The notes under the pieces: generated by a model | Seen by the model: the letters and a program-made list of their open reading frames with translations, nothing else | Told to the model about the DNA's origin: nothing | Database searches by the model: none | Part shown: positions 7,609 through 16,340 of the stretch, one piece after another | Layout of the letters: each line of letters begins with the position of its first letter | Numbering within the stretch: position 1 is the stretch's first letter | Made by a program: the position numbers and the translations under genes | Assembly: GCA_039630445.1 (NCBI GenBank) | Contig: JBCNVA010000141.1 | Location: forward strand, 1-64,000 | Reading direction: 5' to 3' | Length of the DNA stretch: 64,000 nt | Origin: HRBIN15 sp039630445 | GTDB taxonomy: Bacteria > Armatimonadota > Fimbriimonadia > Fimbriimonadales > GBS-DC

Positions 7609-9531
7609 TCACCGCTCCAAGAAGTAGCGCACAGTCGTGACCACCACTTTGGGCTTGCGCATCAGCGCCAAGCGAAGGATCCACGCCGACTGATTATGCA
7701 ACAAGTGATGCCACCACCGCTTCGGATAGAACTCTGGAATGACCACGGTAAGTTGATCCAGTCGCTCGCGCTCGAACAGCTCATCGATGTAATCCTCTAT
7801 CGGCTCGATCAAGGAGCGATGCTCTGAATCGATGATTCGGAGCGGGATGTCGGGCACATACTGCTGCCATTCGCGCTGGAGTTTCTCGGCAGCGGGGGTG
7901 ACGAGATGCAGCGTGGCTTCCTCCGTTTTGGAGCGGCGCAGCACGCGGCGATAGATAGTGGGCGGACGCGGATCCACATTGATATGCAGGGCTTCAATCT
8001 GGTCAGTGGGGGCAATCTGCCGCGCATAGTCCAGAGCCTGCAGCACGCCCCGATGCACGCTCGGCACCAGCACCAACACCCGATGGCGCGGCACACCGCG
8101 CGGCGCTTCGTAGCCCTCAGGATGCAGTTGCACCCGCAGATTCATATAATGCTCATGCACACGATACATCAGGTAAATCAGGATGCCGATGGCAACCAGC
8201 GTGATCCACGCGCCATAGCGGAAGTTCACTATCAGCTGCGTGAGGAACACCATGCAGGTCACCAGCGAGCCGAAGCCGCTGATGAGCATGCCGATCTGCC
8301 AGCGGGGCGGACGCACGCGCAAGAAGCGTCGCGCCATACCCGCCTGCGAGAGCGTGAAGGAGATGAACACACCCACCGCATAGAGCGGGATCAGCGCGTG
8401 GGTGTCGCCCCGAAAGTAGATGACCAGCAGCGCGGACGACACACCCAGCAGCAGGATGCCGTTATTGAACACCAGGCGGTCGCCCAGATTGGCTAACTGG
8501 CGTGGTGCATAGCGGGCATTCGCCAAGATCGAACTCAGGCGCGGGAAGTCCATATAGGCGGTGTTGGCTGCCAGCACCAGGATCGCCATCGTCGCCACCT
8601 GCACCACATAATAGAACCATTCCAGCGGCGTGCCCTCCAGCACGGTACGGGCAAGGCGCGAGGTGAGTGTTTCCACAATCTGCCCGTTCTCCACGCGCGG
8701 CACGATATGGAAATGCGCGGCGGTGTAGGTGATGCCCAGCACCAATCCCGACAGGATGAATGCCATCAGCAGCAGAGTGGTCGCCGCGTTGCGCGATTCG
8801 GGCGCCTTGAACGCCTGCACGCCGTCCGAAATCGCCTCCACGCCTGTCAGCGCGGAGCAGCCTCGCGCAAATGCCATCGCAATCAGCATAAAGCTCAGCG
8901 CGGTCGGCGTTCCAAAGTAAGGAGGGTATGGAGCTGGATCGATATCGCCTGCAAATCCGCGCCACAGCCCCACAAGGATCAAAATCGCGAAGGTCAGCAC
9001 GAAGCCATAGGTAGGCGGGGCGAACACGGCACCCGATTCACGCACCCCGCGCAGGTTGATCAGCGTCATCAACGCGATAAACAGCACATTGAGCAGGATG
9101 CGATAGGGCAACAGGGCGGGGATTGCCGAGACGATTGCGTTTACGCCCGCCGCGATGCTCACCGCTACTGTCAGCACATAGCCGACCAGCAGAGCCGCCG
9201 CCGCCAACAGCCCCCAGAACTCGCCCAGATTCTCCCGCGCCACATTGAACGCGCCGCCGCCTTGCGGGTAAGCATACACCGTCTGACGATAGGAGAACAC
9301 CACGATAAACAGCAGCGCAACAATTGCCAGCGAGATGGGAAATGCCAGCGACAAACCTGCTTCCCCCGCCGCCCACAGCACCATCATCATCTCCTCGGTG
9401 GCGTAAGCCGACGAGGAGAGTGCATCCGAAGCGAACACTGGCAGCGCCAGAAGCACAGGAAGCCGTTCGTGCCGTACACGACGAGTCGATAGGGGCGCGC
9501 CAACCAGCAACCGCCAGACTCTACCCAGCAT
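7609..9531 (-). CDS. APC-superfamily transporter, KimA (YdaO)-like K+ importer
   Basis: A 640-residue membrane protein. The first 450 residues hold about twelve helices with the KimA-type signature VFASDALSSSAYATEE (residues 32-47) and QTVYAYPQGGGAFNVARENLG. The last 190 residues form a cytoplasmic domain (VLVLVPSVHRGVLQALDYAR), like the C-terminal domain of KimA-type potassium transporters, which are inhibited by cyclic-di-AMP. The family annotation as amino-acid permease is common but probably wrong for this subgroup. Only 58 bp separate it from the divergent SIS gene, too little for a ydaO riboswitch. No SD is visible; a TATACT box lies 13 nt before the ATG. Confidence 0.82.
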   Translation of the reverse strand: MLGRVWRLLVGAPLSTRRVRHERLPVLLALPVFASDALSSSAYATEEMMMVLWAAGEAGLSLAFPISLAIVALLFIVVFSYRQTVYAYPQGGGAFNVARENLGEFWGLLAAAALLVGYVLTVAVSIAAGVNAIVSAIPALLPYRILLNVLFIALMTLINLRGVRESGAVFAPPTYGFVLTFAILILVGLWRGFAGDIDPAPYPPYFGTPTALSFMLIAMAFARGCSALTGVEAISDGVQAFKAPESRNAATTLLLMAFILSGLVLGITYTAAHFHIVPRVENGQIVETLTSRLARTVLEGTPLEWFYYVVQVATMAILVLAANTAYMDFPRLSSILANARYAPRQLANLGDRLVFNNGILLLGVSSALLVIYFRGDTHALIPLYAVGVFISFTLSQAGMARRFLRVRPPRWQIGMLISGFGSLVTCMVFLTQLIVNFRYGAWITLVAIGILIYLMYRVHEHYMNLRVQLHPEGYEAPRGVPRHRVLVLVPSVHRGVLQALDYARQIAPTDQIEALHINVDPRPPTIYRRVLRRSKTEEATLHLVTPAAEKLQREWQQYVPDIPLRIIDSEHRSLIEPIEDYIDELFERERLDQLTVVIPEFYPKRWWHHLLHNQSAWILRLALMRKPKVVVTTVRYFLER

Positions 9532-9544
9532 CTATCTGGCAGGA

Positions 9545-9580
9545 AGTATACCCTTTATCGATGCAGCTCGCAGGTACAAT
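9545..9580. promoter_or_regulatory. Divergent promoters of the KimA-like and SIS genes
   Basis: Minus strand: GGG-TATACT at 9550-9545, 13 nt before ATG 9531. Plus strand: AGG-TACAAT at 9575-9580, 9 nt before ATG 9590. Neither leaves room for an SD-containing leader. Confidence 0.6.
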
Positions 9581-9589
9581 CCTGGCACG

Positions 9590-10639
9590 ATGAGCGCAAA
9601 TGGGTACTTCATGCGGCAGGAAATTGGCGAGCAGCCCGATGTGCTACGCCGAATCGCTGAGCGCGAATGGCAGGTGATTCGGGAGGCTGCTGAACGGATA
9701 CAGCAGGCAGGCGTGCATTATGCCCTGCTTGCTGCGCGAGGTACTTCCGATAATGCCGCCAAATATTTCCAGTACCTGCTGCAGATCGAGAATGGGCTGC
9801 CGTGTGGGCTGGCGACACCCTCGGTCGTCACGCTCTATCGAGCGCGGCTGAATCTGCAGGGCTGCCTGGTGGTGGGCATTTCGCAGTCGGGCGAGGCGCC
9901 CGATGTGATTGAGTATGTTGCCCACGCCCGTGAACGAGGTGCGCTGACGCTCGCCATCACAAATAACCCCAAATCGCCGCTGGCGCAGGCGAGCCACCTC
10001 CACCTGTGGGTGCATGCAGGCGAGGAACGCAGTGTTGCTGCCACCAAGACCTACACGGGCACACTGGCGGTCATCTACCTGCTTTCGCACGCGCTCAAAG
10101 GAACGAGCGATGCCCCTGACAAACTCCACGCTACGGCTGAAATGGTGGCGCACGCGCTCCACCAAGAGGATGTTATTCAGCAAGTGGTAGACCGCTATCG
10201 CTATGTGCGCGAGTGCGTCTCGCTGGCACGCGGCATCAATCAGGCGACAGCAGAGGAGACCGCCCTGAAGCTCATCGAGACCTGCTATGTGGTGTGCAAA
10301 GCCTACTCAGTCGCCGACTTTATGCATGGTCCCTTTGCGCTCATTGAGCCGGGCTTCCCATGCTTGCTCTTTGCACCCGATGGGGCGACCTTGCCTACAG
10401 TGCTGGAAGCCGCAACTCGCTTGCGCGAAGGCGGCGCAGAGACCATCGTCTTTGCACACAATCCAGAGGTGTTGCGCCTCGCCCGCACACCGATTCGATT
10501 GCCCATCGATGTGCCCGAGAATGTTTCGCCAATTGTGTATGTTGTGCTGGGGCAGCTGTTCGCCTATCATCTGGCGCTTGCACGCGACCTGAACCCTGAC
10601 CAGCCGCGCGGACTGCAAAAGGTCACTCGCACCTATTGA
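9590..10639 (+). CDS. Double-SIS-domain protein, GlmS C-terminus / NagB-II-like
   Basis: 349 residues, equal to the isomerase half of glucosamine-6-phosphate synthase without the glutaminase domain. The first SIS domain has LLAARGTSDNAAKYFQYLL and GISQSGEAPDV. The second has KAYSVADFMHGPFALIEP, and the C-terminus PDQPRGLQKVTRTY is typical of the family. Such stand-alone proteins are usually sugar-phosphate deaminases/isomerases acting on glucosamine-6-P or related amino sugars. The start at 9590 fits a leaderless mRNA; ATG 9611 is the alternative. Confidence 0.85.
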   Translation: MSANGYFMRQEIGEQPDVLRRIAEREWQVIREAAERIQQAGVHYALLAARGTSDNAAKYFQYLLQIENGLPCGLATPSVVTLYRARLNLQGCLVVGISQSGEAPDVIEYVAHARERGALTLAITNNPKSPLAQASHLHLWVHAGEERSVAATKTYTGTLAVIYLLSHALKGTSDAPDKLHATAEMVAHALHQEDVIQQVVDRYRYVRECVSLARGINQATAEETALKLIETCYVVCKAYSVADFMHGPFALIEPGFPCLLFAPDGATLPTVLEAATRLREGGAETIVFAHNPEVLRLARTPIRLPIDVPENVSPIVYVVLGQLFAYHLALARDLNPDQPRGLQKVTRTY

Positions 10640-10646
10640 GAAGAGG

Positions 10647-10652
10647 TATCAT
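10647..10652 (+). promoter_or_regulatory. Leaderless-type -10 box
   Basis: AGG-TATCAT ending 8 nt before ATG 10661, placed just after the SIS gene stop. Confidence 0.5.
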
Positions 10653-10660
10653 CTGGGGTG

Positions 10661-10966
10661 ATGGAACGCATCGATCTGCAAGGGTTCAAAGCGAGTTTAC
10701 AACAGGAAGTGCCACCTGAGCTGCCCGTTCCGCTGCTTGCGCTCTGGTACGAGGCGAAAGGCGACTGGGATCGGGCGCACCAGCTGGTGCAGAACGACCC
10801 GACGCGCGAAAGCGCGTGGGTACACGCCTATCTGCATCGCAAGGAGGGCGACCTGGGCAACGCCCGCTACTGGTACAGCCGTGCCAACCGTCCACCTGCC
10901 GACGGCTCCTTCGAAGCGGAGTGGGAACAGATTGCCCAAACCCTGCTCCAGCAGATGGAACGGTAG
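10661..10966 (+). CDS. Small TPR-like conserved protein
   Basis: About 101 residues, soluble, predicted all-helical. VPLLALWYEAKGDWDRAHQL and AYLHRKEGDLGNARYWYSRA look like two TPR-style helical pairs, with an acidic/aromatic pattern and no catalytic motif. The family is not recognised by name. The start is ATG 10661, or GTG 10658 one codon earlier; the -10 box directly upstream implies a leaderless message. Confidence 0.7.
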   Translation: MERIDLQGFKASLQQEVPPELPVPLLALWYEAKGDWDRAHQLVQNDPTRESAWVHAYLHRKEGDLGNARYWYSRANRPPADGSFEAEWEQIAQTLLQQMER

Positions 10967-10976
10967 CCAAGCATGG

Positions 10977-10982
10977 TATAAT
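10977..10982 (+). promoter_or_regulatory. Leaderless-type -10 box
   Basis: GG-TATAAT ending 10 nt before ATG 10993. It overlaps the spacer after the previous stop at 10966, so the coiled-coil gene has its own promoter. Confidence 0.6.
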
Positions 10983-10992
10983 CGGCACAGTA

Positions 10993-11826
10993 ATGGAACC
11001 TGTGCGCATCGAGACCTTCGAGGACTTTTTGCGGGTGCTACGGGAGCATCCCGAGTGGTTGGATGAGCTACGGCGGCTCATTTTGACTGAGGAGCTGCTG
11101 CGCCTCCCTTTGCGCTTTGAAGCGCTCCAAGCCCGCATCGAAGCGCTCGAGGCACGCTTCGAAGCCTTCCAGCAAGAGATGTACGCTTTTCGGGATGAAA
11201 TGTACGCCTTTCGGGATGAAATGTACGCTTTTCGGGAGGAGATGTACGCTTTTCGGGATGAAATGTACGCTTTTCGGGATGAAATGCACGCCTTTCGGGA
11301 TGAAATGTACGCTTTTCGGGAGGAGATCACCACTGAAGTGCGTGCCCTTCGCAAAGATGTGGATCGCCTGGATTCCCAGATGCAAAGCGTGCTAAATGAT
11401 TTAGCGCGGCTAAAGGGCAGCGATCGGGAGCATTTCTATCGCTTCCGTGCACCTTCACTGTTCGGACGCTTCATGAGAAATGTTCAGCTGACCGATATGA
11501 ACCAGTTATATGACCGCCTGTACACGCTCTATCCGATAGGCAGTCGCGAGATAGAGGAGATTGCCGCAGCAGACCTGATTGTGGAGGGAGTCGGGCGCCA
11601 ATCGGGCGTTTCGAAGGTTGTGGTGCTGGAGGCGTCCTGGAAAGTGGATCGAAACGATGTGGAGCGGGCAAGACGCCGAGCGGACATTCTGCGTGCAGCG
11701 GGCTATAATGCCGTGCCTGCGGTGGGCGGTGCCGAAATCATGGACGACGCGCTGCAGTTAGCCATCGAGCAGGATGTGCTGGTGATGGTGGACGGCATGC
11801 TCCATAACGCGGAAGTGGCTTCCTGA
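10993..11826 (+). CDS. Coiled-coil protein with C-terminal nuclease-like domain
   Basis: About 277 residues. Residues 1-60 are helical. Residues 63-111 are seven near-identical heptads (MYAFRDE type) encoded by a 21-bp tandem repeat, and a further coiled coil runs to about 145. The C-terminal 130 residues (AADLIVEGVG, then VVVLEASWKVDRNDVERARRRADIL) resemble the PD-(D/E)XK-like region of DUF3782-type proteins, but the expected E-x-K reads E-A-S, so activity is doubtful. The frame is open 59 codons further upstream inside the preceding gene; the promoter at 10977 fixes the start at 10993. Confidence 0.75.
   Translation: MEPVRIETFEDFLRVLREHPEWLDELRRLILTEELLRLPLRFEALQARIEALEARFEAFQQEMYAFRDEMYAFRDEMYAFREEMYAFRDEMYAFRDEMHAFRDEMYAFREEITTEVRALRKDVDRLDSQMQSVLNDLARLKGSDREHFYRFRAPSLFGRFMRNVQLTDMNQLYDRLYTLYPIGSREIEEIAAADLIVEGVGRQSGVSKVVVLEASWKVDRNDVERARRRADILRAAGYNAVPAVGGAEIMDDALQLAIEQDVLVMVDGMLHNAEVAS
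11179..11325 (+). repeat. 21-bp coding tandem repeat, 7 copies
   Basis: Seven head-to-tail units of the type ATGTACGCTTTTCGGGATGA+A, differing at one to four positions. Units 3 and 7 share the variant ending GGAGGAG. Each unit encodes one heptad. Confidence 0.95.
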
Positions 11827-11865
11827 TTGGAAAGGATTTGCAAAGGAGAAAGCAGCATAACCTCC

Positions 11866-12543
11866 TCAACGGCGTGCCGCTACAAGGCTCCTCCGATACA
11901 GTGGATGGCTCAGGTGATCAATCGCCACACCACCACGCGAACGCGCACTGTGAATAAAGTAGCCGTCGCCAATATAGATGCCTGTGTGATCGATGTGTTT
12001 GCCCCTAATCGAGAAGTAGAGGCGATCGCCCGGTTGCAAATCCTCGATGCGGGTGATGGGAATGCCCTTCAGTGCCTGCTCGCGGGCGCGGCGAGGTAAG
12101 CGCACCCCCAGCTGCTCATACACCAGCTTCACAAAACCCGAGCAGTCGATGCCCGTGCGTGGGTCGTTGCCACCCCAGCGGTAGCGCACGCCCAAGTATT
12201 GCATCGCAAGGCGTGTCACATAGTTCGGGTCTACCCCGCGTGGCAGGGTGTAGATGACTTCGTAGGGCGTGATTTGCACCGCGCTGCGTGGCAGCCAGCC
12301 GAGTGCGCCGTTCTGCATCAGCACGCCGCACCAGTTGCCCCGCTGTTGCTGCATCATCAGGTAGTAGCGAGCGGGCACATGCCAGTAAACGGGTGCGCGT
12401 GGGTTGGGGCGCTGATAGATGGGCGTTGGGCGCACCACCTTGATCAGCCGTCCCAACCGATACTGCACATAGTCCCCGCTTTGCCTCGGCGAGGGCTTGC
12501 CTCGCGCCGTGGGGGTGCTCAGTATGTGTCGCCTCTGTCCCAT
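11866..12543 (-). CDS. NlpC/P60-family cell-wall hydrolase
   Basis: 225 residues. An N-terminal SH3-like segment (IYQRPNPRAPVYWHVPARYY and GNWCGVLMQNGALGWLPRSA) is followed by a C-terminal NlpC/P60 cysteine peptidase with the catalytic Cys in GIDCSGFVKLVYEQLG, the His in KHIDHTGIYIGDGYFIHS and the usual LQPGDRLYF. It probably cleaves peptidoglycan stem peptides. The N-terminus (MGQRRHILSTPTARGK) is not a clear signal peptide, so export is uncertain. AGGAG lies 11 bases before the ATG. Confidence 0.88.
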   Translation of the reverse strand: MGQRRHILSTPTARGKPSPRQSGDYVQYRLGRLIKVVRPTPIYQRPNPRAPVYWHVPARYYLMMQQQRGNWCGVLMQNGALGWLPRSAVQITPYEVIYTLPRGVDPNYVTRLAMQYLGVRYRWGGNDPRTGIDCSGFVKLVYEQLGVRLPRRAREQALKGIPITRIEDLQPGDRLYFSIRGKHIDHTGIYIGDGYFIHSARSRGGVAIDHLSHPLYRRSLVAARR

Positions 12544-12561
12544 CGATAGTGTAGCTCCTAT

Positions 12562-13185
12562 TTATGCGCTTTGGGCGACGGCAGCCTCCGACTGCGGTGT
12601 CCGAACCCGATGCCGCTCCGCAATCAGGATACAGCGCAGCGTCTCCAGTGCACGGTTCAGGTCATCGTTCACGATGCAATAGTCGTACCGCGGGATGTAT
12701 TCCATCTCCTTGCGCGCGTTTTGCAGTCGGAGCTGAATAGCGGCTTCGTCATCGCGTCCGCGCTTGCGCAGGCGTGCCTCCAGCTCCTCCAGCGAGGGCG
12801 GCGCCACAAAAATCAGCACCGCCTCTGGGAACCGCTGCTTGACCTGCATTCCGCCCTGCACATCGATACGCAGCACCACATCATAGCCGCGCTCGCGCCA
12901 CTCCTCCATCTCGCGCAGGGGCGTGCCGTACCAGTGCCCGTGCACATGCGCGTACTCCAGAAACGCGCCTTCCTGAGCCAGCTGCTGGAACTCCTGCTCA
13001 CTGACGAAGTAGTAGTCCAGCCCGTGTCGCTCACCTGGCGTGCGGGGGCGCGTGGTATAGGTCACCAGCCGTCGCAGGGTCGGGGCGACCAGCTGCCACC
13101 GCTCGATCAGCGTGTCCTTGCCGACCCCTGCAGGCCCCGATAGCACAATCAACAAGCCGCGCTCACGATTTGCCAACGCCTTCAC
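12562..13185 (-). CDS. gmk: Guanylate kinase
   Basis: Phosphorylates GMP to GDP. 207 residues with the P-loop SGPAGVGKDTL near the N-terminus, the GMP-binding TYTTRPRTPGERHGLDYYFV and the EFLEYA-like GAFLEYAHVHGHWYGTP. The annotated GTG 13185 lies immediately after GGAG, which is too close. A TTG at 13176 is 8 bases downstream of GGAGG and is the better start. The 5' end overlaps the 3' end of the metal-ABC permease gene, so gmk is probably transcribed from that operon. Confidence 0.95.
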   Translation of the reverse strand: MKALANRERGLLIVLSGPAGVGKDTLIERWQLVAPTLRRLVTYTTRPRTPGERHGLDYYFVSEQEFQQLAQEGAFLEYAHVHGHWYGTPLREMEEWRERGYDVVLRIDVQGGMQVKQRFPEAVLIFVAPPSLEELEARLRKRGRDDEAAIQLRLQNARKEMEYIPRYDYCIVNDDLNRALETLRCILIAERHRVRTPQSEAAVAQSA

Positions 13186-14050
13186 CTCCAGCGGAATAGA
13201 GTTTGGCTCGCAGCCCCGTCGCCAGGAGCGTCAACATAAATAAAACCCCGCTTGCAGTCGCCATCGAACCTGCAATCGAGACATCCAGCAGACGCGCAAT
13301 GGTATAACCCAGCAACACCGCCAGCCAGCCGAAGGCAACGCTCATGAGAATCATCATCGGTAATCGGCGCGCAATCAGCAGGGCTGTCGCAGGTGGAACT
13401 ACTAAAAATGCCAGCACCAAGATCGCGCCCACCACCTCGAAGCTGGCGACCACCACTAGGGCTACCACCGCCATGAGCAGATAATACACCCCGCGCATAG
13501 GAATTCCTGCTGTCTGCGCATAAATTGGATCAAAAGTGCTGGCAAGTAGCTCCTTATACAGCCCAACGGTCAACAGCAAGGCAACGATTAACACGCCGCT
13601 CAGCGTCCAGATGGCACGGGGACCCAGCACCATATCGCCTACTATCCAGAGGTCCCACGGCACATAGGCGATTTCACCATACAGCACGCAATCAAGGTCT
13701 AAATCGACCTGCCCACTGTAGCGCGAGATGAGCAGCACCCCCAGCGCAAAGAGCGCAGTGAAAGTCACGCCCATCGCGGCGTCGGGATGAACGAATCGCC
13801 GTTGGCTGAGCCACTGAATGATGGCAGTGCTGAGCAGACCGACTGCACCTGCGCCTAACAGCATCGGCACTGGGGCGCGGCTGCCCGTCAGCCAGAACGC
13901 CAGCACGATACCTGGCAAAACGGCGTGGCTAATCGCGTCGCCCAGCAGCGCCATCCGCCGTAGAATCAGCCAGCAGCCCACCAGCGCACTGCTGGTCGCC
14001 ACCAACCCGCCTGCTAACAGCACCCACAGCGTACTCTGCCAGTCGATCAT
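13163..14050 (-). CDS. Metal ABC transporter permease (ABC-3 / MntB-ZnuB type)
   Basis: 295 residues, about eight helices. The family sequence includes RRMALLGDAISHAVLPGIVLA near the N-terminus and EVVGAILVLAFLVVPPATA near the C-terminus. With the second permease at 14760, ATPase and binding protein it forms a manganese/zinc/iron importer. Its ATG overlaps the stop of the Uma2 gene (ATGA), so the insert is translationally coupled to it. Confidence 0.92.
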   Translation of the reverse strand: MIDWQSTLWVLLAGGLVATSSALVGCWLILRRMALLGDAISHAVLPGIVLAFWLTGSRAPVPMLLGAGAVGLLSTAIIQWLSQRRFVHPDAAMGVTFTALFALGVLLISRYSGQVDLDLDCVLYGEIAYVPWDLWIVGDMVLGPRAIWTLSGVLIVALLLTVGLYKELLASTFDPIYAQTAGIPMRGVYYLLMAVVALVVVASFEVVGAILVLAFLVVPPATALLIARRLPMMILMSVAFGWLAVLLGYTIARLLDVSIAGSMATASGVLFMLTLLATGLRAKLYSAGGEGVGKS

Positions 14051-14775
14051 TTCACGGTTTCTGGGTCAACACCCAGTTCACGCAGTCGCTGGGCGAGGCG
14101 TTCTGCGCGTTGATGTTCCGCTTCAGCCTGCGTAGGCACCAGCTCGCCCTCAGCAGTGTAAAGGCGCAACCAGGGATAGTGGCGTCCACGATACTCGCCT
14201 TCCCAGATACCCAGCCACGCACCCAGCTGGGAACTCCAGAGCCAGCCGCGCTCGTTCGGCTCTATCGGCGCATAACGCCCCTCACGCAGCCGAAAGCCTT
14301 TCAGCTCGCGCGTGTCCACATCGTACCAGAAGTATTCGGCAGTTCTGAAGACCCGCTCGTAGAGTTCCTTGTTGCGCGTTTTGTCCTTTTTAGCGGTTGT
14401 GGGCGAGAGCAGCTCGATAATCACATCGGGATAGCGTCCCTCCTCATCCCAGACCGCCCAGTATTTGCGCGGCTTAGTCCCGTCCACCTCTTTGACCACA
14501 AAAAAGTCGGGACCTTTGTAGAGCGGACGCCCTTTCCAGACGCTTTCGGCTTGCCGAAGGCTGTAGTAGATGAACATGTTGCCACCACAGAAAAAGTCGC
14601 GGCGCCCCTGCCAGAGCTGACGCACCAGTTCGTCCAGCAGGCTAATCTGCACGACATGCCAATCGCTTTCCAACGGCTCCCCATCTCCTTCCAGCAGCGG
14701 AATCTCTGGTGGTTTGGGCACAGGTGCAGGGGGTTGACGCTTGCGCTTGGCAGATTTTGTCAGGGTTTTTGCCAT
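14047..14775 (-). CDS. Uma2 family endonuclease inside the metal-ABC operon
   Basis: About 242 residues. It has a basic Lys/Pro-rich N-terminus, then GRYPDVIIELLSPTTAKKDKTRNKELYERVF, with the Asp, Glu and Lys of the PD-(D/E)XK site intact. The C-terminal helix (EAEHQRAERLAQRLRELG) is common in this family. ATG 14775 has AAGGTGA six bases upstream; GTG 14781 is less likely. It overlaps the upstream permease gene by 16 bp and the downstream one by 4 bp. This tight packing looks like an old, stable insertion. Its role is unknown. Confidence 0.85.
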   Translation of the reverse strand: MAKTLTKSAKRKRQPPAPVPKPPEIPLLEGDGEPLESDWHVVQISLLDELVRQLWQGRRDFFCGGNMFIYYSLRQAESVWKGRPLYKGPDFFVVKEVDGTKPRKYWAVWDEEGRYPDVIIELLSPTTAKKDKTRNKELYERVFRTAEYFWYDVDTRELKGFRLREGRYAPIEPNERGWLWSSQLGAWLGIWEGEYRGRHYPWLRLYTAEGELVPTQAEAEHQRAERLAQRLRELGVDPETVK

Positions 14776-15602
14776 CGCCACTCACCTTGCACAGTATACC
14801 TGAATAGAAACGCCATCAAAAAGAGCGCGCTGGCAATCAGCACCATCACGGGACCTGTGGGCAGGCGTCCATAGACCGCGCTCATCAGCACACCGCCTGC
14901 TGCCGAAAGCATCCCGAATAGCGCTGCCAGCCCCACCATCCTGCTCAGTCGCTGAGTGCAGAGGCGCGCTGCTGCCGCGGGTGTAATCATCAACGCCACC
15001 ATCAGCAACGCGCCCGCGCTCTGCAAGCCCAGCACTACCATCAGCGCGATCAGCCCCATCAGCAGCGCATCCAGCCCACGCACGGGCAGCCCCAGCACCT
15101 GCGCGTAATTCCTGTCGAAACAGAGAAGGGTAAACTCCTTGAACAGCACACTAACCACGCCCAAAATCAGCAGGCAAGCAAGTGTCAGGTAGCCCACTTC
15201 GTGAGACAGCAGCGCGGCGGCTTGACCAAACAGGAAGCGATCCAACCCGCTCTGATGCCCGTCGCCCCAGCGCTGAATGCCCGTCAGCAGCACGATCCCG
15301 ACCCCGAAAAAGACCGAGAGGGTCAGTGCAAGTGCCGTGTCCTCCTTGAGGCGCGTGCGATGCGTGATGACTGAGACCGCCCCGATGCCCAGCATCCCAC
15401 TGAGGAACGCCCCAGCAAGCAGCCAGCCCAACTGCTTGCCACCGATCAGATAGGCGAGGCAGATGCCAGGCAGCGTGGCATGTGCCAGCGTGTCGCTCAG
15501 CAACGCCTTGCGACGCAACAGCGCGAACACACCCAGCACCCCGCTCGTCCCACCCAGCAGCGTCAGCCCCGTTAGCACCGCGAGCGTGTTGATGTCTATC
15601 AT
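14760..15602 (-). CDS. Metal ABC transporter permease (ABC-3 type)
   Basis: 280 residues, about eight helices, homologous to the permease at 13163: RRKALLSDTLAHATLPGICLAYL, then QSAGALLMVALMITPAAAARL. Two different ABC-3 permeases in one operon are typical of the MntCD/TroCD manganese importers, so the channel is probably a heterodimer. It lies 3 bp from the ATPase gene. Confidence 0.92.
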   Translation of the reverse strand: MIDINTLAVLTGLTLLGGTSGVLGVFALLRRKALLSDTLAHATLPGICLAYLIGGKQLGWLLAGAFLSGMLGIGAVSVITHRTRLKEDTALALTLSVFFGVGIVLLTGIQRWGDGHQSGLDRFLFGQAAALLSHEVGYLTLACLLILGVVSVLFKEFTLLCFDRNYAQVLGLPVRGLDALLMGLIALMVVLGLQSAGALLMVALMITPAAAARLCTQRLSRMVGLAALFGMLSAAGGVLMSAVYGRLPTGPVMVLIASALFLMAFLFRYTVQGEWRWQKP

Positions 15603-15605
15603 GCC

Positions 15606-16334
15606 TCAATCCAAATCCTGCAGAAAGACCAGCTTGCCACCATAGGTATGCTGCAAGTTCTCACGGGTCATTACGGCGTCCACCTTGCCCACCGCAATCA
15701 GATGCTCGTTCAGCAGCGCCACTTCATCGAAGCAGTCGCGCACCGTCTGCAGGTCATGGTGCACCATCAGCACGATGCGTCCGTTGTCACGCAGGTGGTG
15801 CAGTTGCTCCATAATCACCCTTTCGGTGGCGGCGTCCACGCCAGCCAGCGGTTCGTCCAGCAGGTAGACGGGCGCGTCTTGTGCTAAGGCACGTGCCAGA
15901 AAGACCCGCTGCTGCTGACCCCCTGAAAGCTCGCCAATTTGCCGTCGCCATAACGCCTCCAGTCCGACCTGTCGGAGGCATTCCATCGCCCATTCGCGCT
16001 CCGCTTTGCCAGGACGACGCCCCAAAGGCAGGCGAGCATAAGTGCCCATCAGCACCACATCCAGCACATTCACTGGAAAGTCCCACTCCACGCTACCGCG
16101 CTGGGGCAAATAGGCGATCTCGCCGTGCGGCTTATCCAGCGGACGCCCATTCAGCCAGACCTCGCCCGCAACGCGGGGCACCAGCCTCAGAATCGCTTTG
16201 AGCAGCGTGCTTTTGCCCGCGCCGTTGGGACCCACAACCCCCATCAAAACGCCCTCCCGCACCGTCAGCGCAATATTGTGAATCGCGGGCTTGCCATTAT
16301 AGACCACGGTCAGGTTGCGTATCTCCAAGGGCAT
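15606..16334 (-). CDS. Metal ABC transporter ATPase (MntB/ZnuC/TroB type)
   Basis: 242 residues. Walker A GPNGAGKST, Q-loop PQRGSVEWDFPV, signature LSGGQQQRVFLARAL, Walker B VYLLDEPLAGVD and H-loop MVHHDL are all intact. It powers import by the two adjacent ABC-3 permeases. It starts six bases after the binding-protein gene ends. Confidence 0.95.
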   Translation of the reverse strand: MPLEIRNLTVVYNGKPAIHNIALTVREGVLMGVVGPNGAGKSTLLKAILRLVPRVAGEVWLNGRPLDKPHGEIAYLPQRGSVEWDFPVNVLDVVLMGTYARLPLGRRPGKAEREWAMECLRQVGLEALWRRQIGELSGGQQQRVFLARALAQDAPVYLLDEPLAGVDAATERVIMEQLHHLRDNGRIVLMVHHDLQTVRDCFDEVALLNEHLIAVGKVDAVMTRENLQHTYGGKLVFLQDLD

Positions 16335-16340
16335 CGCTTC

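Noticed and set aside
9532..9589. c-di-AMP (ydaO) riboswitch before the KimA-like gene
   Set aside because: Only 58 bp separate the divergent starts and the -10 box is 13 nt from the ATG; the riboswitch needs well over 100 nt.
11068..11385. Antisense frame rich in repeated FIPK-type heptads
   Set aside because: It mirrors the 21-bp repeat on the wrong strand; the plus-strand frame has the promoter and a nuclease-like C-terminal domain.
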